NCBI RefSeq assembly: GCF_015207285.1
Contig: NZ_JADEXD010000043.1
Location: forward strand, 1-41,916
Length of the DNA: 41,916 nt
Direction: 5' to 3'
DNA from: Tychonema sp. LEGE 07203
Lineage (GTDB): Bacteria; Cyanobacteriota; Cyanobacteriia; Cyanobacteriales; Microcoleaceae
Below, in pieces: positions 17,313 through 24,129 of this stretch. Made by a program: the position numbers and the translations under genes. The notes beneath the pieces are model-generated. The model saw nothing but the letters and a program-made list of their open reading frames with translations. It was not told the origin of the DNA and searched no databases. Every line of letters begins with the position of its first letter. Within the stretch, counting starts at the first letter, position 1.

Positions 17313-17525
17313 TCATTTATTTGGGTTTTTGCGAAATTTAGACATGGCAAAATACAGCAGAACTATACCGGCTTGAGCTTGGAGAACGACCAAGTAGCCT
17401 CTCATGAAATAATTTAGTTCGCTGCCTGAATTGAGAGAAAATATTAAAATGCCTAGGGCTGCGTAGGGTGCAAAACGCATCCAACTCGGCGCTCCCTCTA
17501 ACTTGTGGCTCTTGAAATTGCTCAT
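17313..17525 (-). CDS. small two-helix membrane protein
   Basis: This 70-residue protein is not recognised. It has a short polar start (MSNFKSHKLEGAPSWMR) and two hydrophobic segments (PYAALGILIFSLNSG and VVLQAQAGIVLLYFAM, roughly residues 20-34 and 46-61), ending in a basic tail (SKFRKNPNK). The ATG at 17525 is preferred; a GTG 18 bases upstream is possible. No strong ribosome binding site is visible. Its position between the CPBP protease and the TM2 protein, on the same strand, supports a real gene. Predicted inner-membrane location. Confidence 0.55.
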   Translation of the reverse strand: MSNFKSHKLEGAPSWMRFAPYAALGILIFSLNSGSELNYFMRGYLVVLQAQAGIVLLYFAMSKFRKNPNK

Positions 17526-17712
17526 CGGTTGCGACCCATCCACAAAAACCGGACAAGATATTACTTCTATGTTAAAACAAGTTTTTCCGTTTAGCTTCCG
17601 GATTTGGGACTAAATTGAAGATCGGGGGCTGGTGGTGCACCTGCTTTTTTCGCATTTTCTCAAACCTGCGAAAAAAGCAAGGTAAATTTACAATTATTAA
17701 CAACCGCGCGAA

Positions 17713-19302
17713 TTAACCCGCGCCGCTGCCCAACAGAAACAGGCTCAGGAGAGTTCCGCTGTTCCAAAGACTGTGGAGAAGCATGGGAGCGAGGAGATTG
17801 CGCGATCGCGTGTACACAAACCCCAACACCGCACCCAAAGTCGCCAAGGGCAGAATCTCGGAGACACTCAAGTGAGCGACGGCAAACAAGAAAGCCGAGG
17901 CTGCGATCGCCCCCCAAACAGGCAAATAGCGAGTCAGAGAAGGCAGCAGAAAGCCCCGAAACACGATTTCCTCAAAAACCGGAGCGGCGATCGCAGCAGT
18001 GCCGAAAAACACCGCCAGAGCCACGTTGTCCCTACCTTCAAGGACGATCGGCAAAATCGGATTGCTGCCACCTTGTCCCTGCCATAATTGCTGATTGATC
18101 AGCGACACCACAACTACCAAAGGCAAGGCCACAAAATAGCCGCCGAAGCCCCACAAAAACCAATTTTCCCGCCAATTAAGCCGAAACCAACCATCAGGCA
18201 AAGGCAAAAAAGACTTAATTGAAAAATACAGTACCGAAAGCCCGCCAGCCGACAGCAACAAATAAGTAGCAAAGATATAAAAAGCCTTTTCGCGCGGGTC
18301 AAAACTAGCAGGATTTAGCTTGAGAACAGCCAGAGAAACTGGCAGCAACAAATAGGGAATCAAGATTTGCCCGACAAAGAAAAAGCCGACCACAAGCACC
18401 TGCCAAACAATCTCGCCATCCCAAGGCACATCCCAAGCCAAACTCCCATTGCGCGACAGCAACGGCCCGGAATCTGCCTTATCTAACTGCCGCCGCTGCA
18501 ACAGCCACTGTACAGTCAAACCAACCAGCAAAACCGTACCGATGCAAAGTGCGATCGCCGGAACGCCCACAATAATTGCCAACTTTTCAACAGCTTGTTC
18601 ACCCGTTACTTGCTCTGCTGCTTGCAGTGCCACCAGATCCTGAGAACGTTCTTGCAGCTTGTAAAGTTGAGCCAGAGCGCGATAGCGGAACCAACCATCC
18701 AAAGACTTTTGAATGAGCTGCTCCGCATCCGGCAGCAGTTGAGCCGGATCGCTCCAAATCCCAGTTAAAACTCTAGCAGTTGCCACCGAAGAATCGCCAT
18801 CACTTTCAGTTTTGTCACCCTCAATTAATTTTTCCCAAGTTTGGATTGCTGTCTCAGTTTTGCCGCTGCTTGCCTGCAAAATGCCGAGGCGCAAGTCAAG
18901 TTCGTTTTGCAGCGCTAACTGTTGCTCGATCGAGTCTGAAAAAACCTTTTTTTGAGCCAAATTCTGAGTATTGTCAGGTTTAGCTGCGATGGCAGACTGA
19001 ATATCTTTAATTTGCGATCGAGTTGTTGTGATAGTTTTTCGAGTTGTATCTCGCGCTTCTTGATACTGCGTCAAAGCCGTATTTAAAGGATCTGTACCGA
19101 CAATATTGTTGCGTGCCGAAGTTAAATTAGCATCGCCATCGTTTTCTGGTTGCCACTCCGAGGCGTGAAGCAGCAAATTTGTCTGGTAGAGTTCCAACCG
19201 GCTTTGAATTTGCGGCTGGTTCCAACTACCAACTAAAGATAAACCGACTAGGGCGATCGCGATCGCCGTTAAAATACTTAAAATTATCCGCTTCAGTGTC
19301 AT
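17713..19302 (-). CDS. CPBP-family intramembrane glutamic protease
   Basis: This 529-residue membrane protein has an N-terminal helix (~7-25), a ~215-residue soluble region of predicted coiled and helical-repeat type (~30-240), then about seven to eight membrane helices. The ABI/CPBP active-site motifs are complete: EEIVFR (Glu444, Glu445, Arg449), FAVAH (His477), and HSLWN (His510, Asn514). Related enzymes cleave prenylated CAAX proteins or bacterial peptides, or act as scaffolds. The long N-terminal sensor-like region, which includes KLIEGDKTES-type stretches, is typical of cyanobacterial members. The substrate is unknown. The ATG at 19302 is followed closely by the hydrophobic segment MTLKRIILSILTAIAIALVG. 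Confidence 0.88.
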   Translation of the reverse strand: MTLKRIILSILTAIAIALVGLSLVGSWNQPQIQSRLELYQTNLLLHASEWQPENDGDANLTSARNNIVGTDPLNTALTQYQEARDTTRKTITTTRSQIKDIQSAIAAKPDNTQNLAQKKVFSDSIEQQLALQNELDLRLGILQASSGKTETAIQTWEKLIEGDKTESDGDSSVATARVLTGIWSDPAQLLPDAEQLIQKSLDGWFRYRALAQLYKLQERSQDLVALQAAEQVTGEQAVEKLAIIVGVPAIALCIGTVLLVGLTVQWLLQRRQLDKADSGPLLSRNGSLAWDVPWDGEIVWQVLVVGFFFVGQILIPYLLLPVSLAVLKLNPASFDPREKAFYIFATYLLLSAGGLSVLYFSIKSFLPLPDGWFRLNWRENWFLWGFGGYFVALPLVVVVSLINQQLWQGQGGSNPILPIVLEGRDNVALAVFFGTAAIAAPVFEEIVFRGFLLPSLTRYLPVWGAIAASAFLFAVAHLSVSEILPLATLGAVLGFVYTRSRNLLAPMLLHSLWNSGTLLSLFLLGSGAG

Positions 19303-19458
19303 TCCTGCTTTTCCGTCCCTCGCAAATCCGTGGCTAAGTCTTGTCCGTCTTTAATCATAGGCGGTTGCAGCCGATCGTGTCCCCGGAACTGGTAAAATTT
19401 CTAGTGGCTTATTTTTTTCATTCCCTCAAGCCCCGAAATTCAACCGCCGGCTCCCCTC

Positions 19459-19493
19459 TAAAATCTAAAATCTAAAATCTAAAATCTAAAATC
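19459..19493. repeat. five TAAAATC heptamers abutting a start codon
   Basis: Five perfect copies of TAAAATC end 2 bases before the ATG (19496) of the histidine phosphatase gene, replacing the place where a ribosome binding site would be. Copy number changes would alter the 5' leader length without touching the coding frame. Confidence 0.85.
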
Positions 19494-19495
19494 GA

Positions 19496-20857
19496 ATGAC
19501 TCGCATTATCTTAGTCCGTCACGGCAAAAGCACCTACAATCAAGAGCGCCGCATCCAAGGCCGCCTCGACAAATCAGTTTTGACAGAAGCAGGGCGCAGC
19601 GGCGCGATTCAAGTAGGCGACATACTCAGCACCATCGCCTTCGATGCTGCATATACAAGTCCCCTGAAGCGAGCCAAAGAAACAGCCGAAATCATCCTGT
19701 CGCGCTTGACAAATCCGCCACAGCTCCAACCAACCGATAAATTGATGGAAATCGATTTACCTCTGTGGGAAGGAATGCTGCGCCAAGATGCGATCGACCA
19801 ATTCCCCGACGCATATCAGCAATGGCAAAAACAGCCTGACAAATTTTCCATGAAACTACCTTCAGCCGAAGGAGAAGTCGAACACTTTCCTGTATTGGCA
19901 ATATTTGCTAACGCCCGCAATTTTTGGAAAGAGCTTTTTTCTCGCCACCGGGAAGGCACAATTCTAGTAGTAGGTCACAACGGAATCAACCGCGCGCTCA
20001 TCGCTACAGCCTCCGAAATTTCTCCGAATTACTATCAATCTATTCAACAGTCAAATTGCGGAATTAGCGTCATCAATTTTGGGCTTTCTCCTGTAGGTGG
20101 CGATGAAAAAACAGAGCAAAATAAGAAAATTGCCGTTCAATTAGAATCGCTGAATTTAACATCCCATACCGGAGAAAAATTTCCGAAACCGAGGGACGGA
20201 CACAGCGGCCCGCGCTTGTTGCTGGTGCGTCACGGCGAAACAGATTGGAATAAAGCAGGTAAATTTCAAGGACAAATAGACGTACCTCTCAACGATAACG
20301 GTCGCGAACAAGCTCGGCAAGCCGCAGAATTTCTCAAAGATGTAAAATTAGATTTTGCGATTAGCAGTTCCATGCTGCGCCCGAAAGAAACTGCGGAAAT
20401 TATTCTCAAACATCACGAGGGTTTGCAACTACAACTCCGGGACGAATTGAGGGAAATCAGTCACGGACTTTGGGAAGGAAAGTTTGAATCAGAAATAGAA
20501 CAATCCTATCCGGGTTTGCTGGATGAATGGAAAACATCTCCGGAAAACGTACAAATGCCGGAAGGCGAAAATTTGGAGCAAGTTTGGAGTCGGGCGATCG
20601 CGGCTTGGCAAGAAATTGTACGATCGGTTTCCGGTACAGGAATTGTAGTTGCTCACGATGCCGTCAACAAAGCCCTTCTGTGCCACCTATTCGGTTTAGA
20701 ACCAGAACATTTCTGGAAATTCAAACAAGGAAATGGAGCTGTTAGCGTGATAGATTATCCCCACGGCCCCGATGGTTTGCCGGTACTGCAGGCGATGAAC
20801 ATTACAACTCATTTAAGCGGTGGCATTTTTGACAAAACAGCCGCCGGAGCACTGTAA
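19496..20857 (+). CDS. tandem two-domain histidine phosphatase
   Basis: This 453-residue protein has two phosphoglycerate-mutase-like domains in a row. The first carries RHGKST (catalytic His9) and a second His in VVGHNG (His161). The second has RHGETDW (His246) and VVAHDA (His387). Both therefore keep the RHG nucleophile and the distal His, so both may be active phosphatases. Cyanobacterial two-domain members are often labelled phosphoglycerate mutase or 2-carboxyarabinitol-1-phosphatase-like; the true substrate is uncertain. A ~40-residue charged linker (about 200-238) joins the domains. The ATG at 19496 lies 2 bases after a heptamer array and has no evident Shine-Dalgarno sequence. The gene stands alone. 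Confidence 0.88.
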   Translation: MTRIILVRHGKSTYNQERRIQGRLDKSVLTEAGRSGAIQVGDILSTIAFDAAYTSPLKRAKETAEIILSRLTNPPQLQPTDKLMEIDLPLWEGMLRQDAIDQFPDAYQQWQKQPDKFSMKLPSAEGEVEHFPVLAIFANARNFWKELFSRHREGTILVVGHNGINRALIATASEISPNYYQSIQQSNCGISVINFGLSPVGGDEKTEQNKKIAVQLESLNLTSHTGEKFPKPRDGHSGPRLLLVRHGETDWNKAGKFQGQIDVPLNDNGREQARQAAEFLKDVKLDFAISSSMLRPKETAEIILKHHEGLQLQLRDELREISHGLWEGKFESEIEQSYPGLLDEWKTSPENVQMPEGENLEQVWSRAIAAWQEIVRSVSGTGIVVAHDAVNKALLCHLFGLEPEHFWKFKQGNGAVSVIDYPHGPDGLPVLQAMNITTHLSGGIFDKTAAGAL

Positions 20858-21175
20858 TAGGTTTGTAGTGAGGACTTCAGTCCAAAGTACAAACCTGATA
20901 AGCAATCCTAAATCAGTACAAATATGTAGGGGTAGTGGATGGTGCGTGCCTACCCCAGCCGTCATTGGGGCAACCACGGGGGGTTTGCCCCTACAAGAAT
21001 TACACAAATCATTTAGGATTGCTATATAAGTTTTGAAATGTTTGACTTTTTATGTTTGATATGGTTTTCTGTTGGATCGGAATGATTTAACCGCAGAGAA
21101 CGCAGAGAGCGCAGAGGGAGACAAGAGAGATGAATAATTTTGATGAAGTGCGGATTTGATTGTGAATTTTAATTT
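20858..21175. other. 318-bp spacer of short repeats upstream of the pyrC-like gene
   Basis: No gene is supported. It holds GTAGTGAGGACTTCAGTCC (about 20866-20884), a GGGGTAG...CTACCCC stem (about 20928-20956), GGGGCAACCACGGGGGG (~20966) related to 7949-7993, and an AACCGCAGAGAACGCAGAG string (~21090) that is the reverse of strings near 2500 and 23670. The pyrC-like promoter presumably lies in 21010-21170. Confidence 0.6.
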
Positions 21176-22492
21176 ATGAGCCGCGAACTGCTACAAAATG
21201 TACGAATCCTAGATCCAGTTTCAGGGAGCGATCGCATCGCTGATATTCTAATTGCTGAAGGTGAGATCGAAGCGATTGAAGAAAAAATTGCTGAGTTTCC
21301 CGCTGACGCAAAAGTGCGGAATTCTCGGGGACTGATTTTAGGGCCGGGATTAACAGATATCTACAGTCACAGCGGTGAACCGGGTTTTGAGGAACGGGAA
21401 ACCTTGGAATCCTTGATGCAGGCTGCTGCTGCTGGCGGTTTTACGCGGGTGGCGATTTTGCCCGATACGTCGCCGCCTGCGGACAATTTGGCCGGTTTAG
21501 CTTTGTTGCAGCAACATATCCGCAATTTGTCGCCGGGGCTGCCCCGCTTGTATTTTTGGGGGGCTCTGACAGCGGGCGTTAAAGGGCAGCAGATGGCTGA
21601 GTTGGGCGAGCTGGCCTCCTCTGCGGTGGTGGGGTTTGCTGACGGTTTGCCGCTTAGCAATCCGGCTCTGGTGAGGCGTTTGCTTGAATATATTCAGCCT
21701 TTGGACAAGTCGGTGGCTTTGTGGCCGTGCGATCGAACTTTGGCCGGAAATGGCGCGGCGAGGGAGGGTGCGGTGTCGGTGCGCTTGGGTTTGCCGGGAA
21801 TTCCTGCGACTGCGGAAACATCGGCTTTGGCGGCCATCCTGGAGTTGGTGGCATCGGCGGGCACGAAGGTACACATCATGCGCGTTTCTACGGCGCGCAG
21901 CGTGGAATTGATTCGGGATGCTAAGGCGCGGGGTTTGCCGGTGACTGCGAGTGTGACTTGGATGCACTTGCTGTTGAATGTTGGGGCAATTTCAGGCAGC
22001 GCTAAAGGTTCTGGAGGCGGTAAAAATGCTCTGACTGCTTCGTTTGCTTACGATCCGAATTTACATCTGGAACCGCCGCTGGGCAATCTGGACGACCAAT
22101 TGGCGCTGATTCAAGCTGTGAAAGATGGGGTGATTGATGCGATCGCGATCGACCACAGCGCCCATACTTACGAGGAGAAAACTGTGGCTTTTGCTGATAG
22201 TCCGCCTGGGGCGATCGGCTTGGAATTAGCCTTGCCTTTGCTCTGGCACGGACTGGTAGAAACCGGCAAATTTTCGGCTTTAGAACTGTGGCGAGTGTTG
22301 AGCTCCGGCCCCGCCGCTTGTCTCGGACAAACGCCCCCCACGGCTGCACCGGGAGTCTCTGCTGAGCTGATTTTGTTTGACCCGTTAATGACTTGGACGG
22401 TTGAGGCGCACAGTCTGAAGTCGCGATCGGCAAATACGCCTTGGTTGGGACAACAATTAGCGGGAAAAGTTGTGAAAACTTGGATTGATTGA
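21176..22492 (+). CDS. dihydroorotase-like protein with degenerate zinc site
   Basis: This 438-residue protein has the length and fold pattern of type I dihydroorotase, the enzyme closing carbamoyl-aspartate to dihydroorotate in pyrimidine synthesis. Several canonical residues are changed. The HxHxREPG motif reads YSHSGEPG (Tyr63, His65, Gly67); the HAED motif reads WPCD (183-186); the HVST histidine is Arg236; and VTPHH reads VTWMH (Met253). The Asp of TDHAPH is kept (Asp326, IDHSAH), as is ADG (155-157). With three zinc-ligand positions lost, hydrolase activity is doubtful. Non-catalytic PyrC' proteins that support aspartate transcarbamoylase are known in other bacteria, and a similar role is possible. 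I leave the symbol blank for this reason. The ATG at 21176 has no strong ribosome binding site. Confidence 0.85.
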   Translation: MSRELLQNVRILDPVSGSDRIADILIAEGEIEAIEEKIAEFPADAKVRNSRGLILGPGLTDIYSHSGEPGFEERETLESLMQAAAAGGFTRVAILPDTSPPADNLAGLALLQQHIRNLSPGLPRLYFWGALTAGVKGQQMAELGELASSAVVGFADGLPLSNPALVRRLLEYIQPLDKSVALWPCDRTLAGNGAAREGAVSVRLGLPGIPATAETSALAAILELVASAGTKVHIMRVSTARSVELIRDAKARGLPVTASVTWMHLLLNVGAISGSAKGSGGGKNALTASFAYDPNLHLEPPLGNLDDQLALIQAVKDGVIDAIAIDHSAHTYEEKTVAFADSPPGAIGLELALPLLWHGLVETGKFSALELWRVLSSGPAACLGQTPPTAAPGVSAELILFDPLMTWTVEAHSLKSRSANTPWLGQQLAGKVVKTWID

Positions 22493-22514
22493 CCGTTGGA
22501 ATTAGGATTTATTT

Positions 22515-22562
22515 AACGAACCGCGTTGGCGTAGCCTGCGCGAAGCGCTTAGGCGCAAAGGG
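22515..22562. repeat. GCGTAGCCTGCGCGAAGCG palindromic repeat
   Basis: The string GGCGTAGCCTGCGCGAAGCG followed by CTTAGGCGC is a widespread cyanobacterial dispersed motif. Partly related GCGAAGC strings occur near 28630, 30405, 31330-31430 and 41850-41910. It lies between the dihydroorotase homologue and the phosphopantetheinyl transferase gene. Confidence 0.5.
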
Positions 22563-22641
22563 CGCTAAGGAAGAGAAAGAAGATGGAGAATAGAAGCGGT
22601 AATTTGGTAACTGGAAGCTTTGGATAAGGCATGGTAAATAT

Positions 22642-23397
22642 ATGGTTGCTGTCGTTCCTTTGTGGAATTCTCCACCGCTAGACTTGACATTAGACATCAA
22701 CGAAATTCATGTTTGGCGCGTCTCTCTAGCTCAAACTGTAACTTGTTTGCAGAGTTTGCAACAAACTCTTTCAACCGACGAACAGACAAAAGCAGAGCGT
22801 TTTCACTTTCCCAAAGATCGAGATCGATTTATTGTAAGTCGCGGTGCGCTGAGAGCGATTTTGAGTCGCTACCTGCACATAAATCCCTCCCTTCTACGCT
22901 TTGAATACAATCCCTACGGCAAACCCTCTCTCACCGTCGCCCAAGGTGGAAACACCCTGCGTTTTAATTTGTCTCACTCTCGGGAAATAGCTTTAATTGC
23001 TCTGACCAAAAATCGAGAAATTGGTGTCGATATTGAAGCGATCGATCCAAAAACTTCTTGTTTAGAAATTGCTGAAAGATTTTTTTCACCATTAGAACAC
23101 TTAGCACTCTGTTCGCTGCCAGAATATCTCCAAACCACAGCTTTTTTCACCTGTTGGACTCGCAAAGAAGCTTATATCAAGGCCGTAGGCAAAGGACTTT
23201 CTCTTCCTTTAAATGAGTTTGATGTCACCCTCGCACCAGGAGAACCACCTGCGCTGTTAAATGTTAAAGAAAACCCCGATGAAGCGTCCAAATGGTCTTT
23301 AATTGAATTAATTTCCAGTTCAGATATGGTTGCGGCTGTTGCAGTTGCAGGAGATTGCCACAAACTTGATTGTTGGCAGTGGACGGCAGAGTGTTGA
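22642..23397 (+). CDS. 4'-phosphopantetheinyl transferase, Sfp/HetI type
   Basis: This 251-residue enzyme transfers the phosphopantetheine arm of coenzyme A to a carrier-protein serine. The Sfp-type two-lobed family signature is clear: FNLSHS (~108-113), IGVDIEAID (Asp130, Glu132 for Mg2+) and CWTRKEAYIK (Trp172, Lys175, Glu176, Lys180). Length fits Sfp/HetI/Gsp rather than the short AcpS type. In cyanobacteria one such enzyme commonly serves fatty acid, polyketide and peptide synthesis carriers. No polyketide or peptide synthetase gene is in the window. The gene lies 149 bp after the dihydroorotase homologue on the same strand. Confidence 0.92.
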   Translation: MVAVVPLWNSPPLDLTLDINEIHVWRVSLAQTVTCLQSLQQTLSTDEQTKAERFHFPKDRDRFIVSRGALRAILSRYLHINPSLLRFEYNPYGKPSLTVAQGGNTLRFNLSHSREIALIALTKNREIGVDIEAIDPKTSCLEIAERFFSPLEHLALCSLPEYLQTTAFFTCWTRKEAYIKAVGKGLSLPLNEFDVTLAPGEPPALLNVKENPDEASKWSLIELISSSDMVAAVAVAGDCHKLDCWQWTAEC

Positions 23398-23702
23398 GTT
23401 ATAGCCTTTTTCAAAAAAGTGAAAAAATGAGATTTTATATTTTAGATGTGAGATTTAGGAAGTGATATCAAGTGCGATCGATTACCATAATAAAAACGGT
23501 TTATAGTGTGGACTTTATTCCGCAAAATAGAGGGGACTAAAATTCACACTACGAATTCTATTTTCAGACTTTTCAAAATAGTTTTTTCATCGTCAACGCA
23601 AATAATATCAAATCCTCTCTTCATCGGAATGATTCAGATATATATTCTCGGACTCTGTGTACTCTGTGTTCTCTGCGGTTAAATCACCTGACGATGCAAC
23701 GG
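23398..23702. other. 305-bp convergent spacer with dispersed repeats
   Basis: No gene is supported. An imperfect inverted repeat (TAGTGTGGACTTTATTCC near 23504, GGGGACTAAAATTCACACTA near 23533) can serve as a two-way transcription end between the convergent genes. A 26-bp string at 23605-23630 is identical to 15497-15522. CTCTGTGTACTCTGTGTTCT (about 23651-23670) leads into CTGCGGTTAAA, resembling the array at 2499-2523. Confidence 0.6.
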
Positions 23703-24119
23703 TCAACGATATAATGACTTGTTCGATCGTAGCGATAAGGCCGTTTTAATGGTTTCGATCAGGTCTGATTCCGACCAAGGTTTCTGCAAGCACCGATGGA
23801 GGTTCGCTTCGCTAAAAGCCCTGTTCACAGCTTCTTCATCGGCTTGACCTGTTAGCATGATCTTTACTATTTTAGGGAATCTTTGATGGACGCGAATTAG
23901 AAATTCATCTCCTTTCATTCCTGGCATCAACCAATCGGATACAATCAAAATAATCGAAACTTCTTCTTCATTGAATTCATCCAGTAATTCTAAAGCATCG
24001 GCGGGGTTTTCCGCTAGTTCATAAATGTAAGCATTGCCAAAAGCCGCTTTTAGTTGGGTCTTGAGGCTTTTTAAAACTACTGGTTCGTCGTCAACACACA
24101 GGATGATTGGTTTAGACAT
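23703..24119 (-). CDS. stand-alone receiver (response regulator)
   Basis: This 138-residue protein is a single CheY-type receiver domain. Acid pair Asp10/Asp11 (CVDDEP), phospho-acceptor Asp62 (VSDWLMPG), Thr90 (MLTGQAD) and Lys113 (LQKPW) are all intact, so it should be phosphorylated. There is no output domain. The ATG at 24119 begins MSKPIILCVDDEP; the frame stays open upstream into the preceding gene but a start there would overlap it. The start lies 10 bp after the stop of the large sensor kinase (24130) on the same strand, so the two form a tight operon and the receiver is the probable phosphorylation partner. The GQADEEAVNRAFSEANLHR stretch is typical of receivers paired with this type of kinase. 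Confidence 0.9.
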   Translation of the reverse strand: MSKPIILCVDDEPVVLKSLKTQLKAAFGNAYIYELAENPADALELLDEFNEEEVSIILIVSDWLMPGMKGDEFLIRVHQRFPKIVKIMLTGQADEEAVNRAFSEANLHRCLQKPWSESDLIETIKTALSLRSNKSLYR

Positions 24120-24129
24120 TTTTATTGGT

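Noticed and set aside
21497-22433. Long minus-strand frames antisense to the dihydroorotase homologue
   Set aside because: Arg/Pro/Ser-rich translations typical of the antisense of a GC-rich gene; the plus-strand gene explains the sequence.
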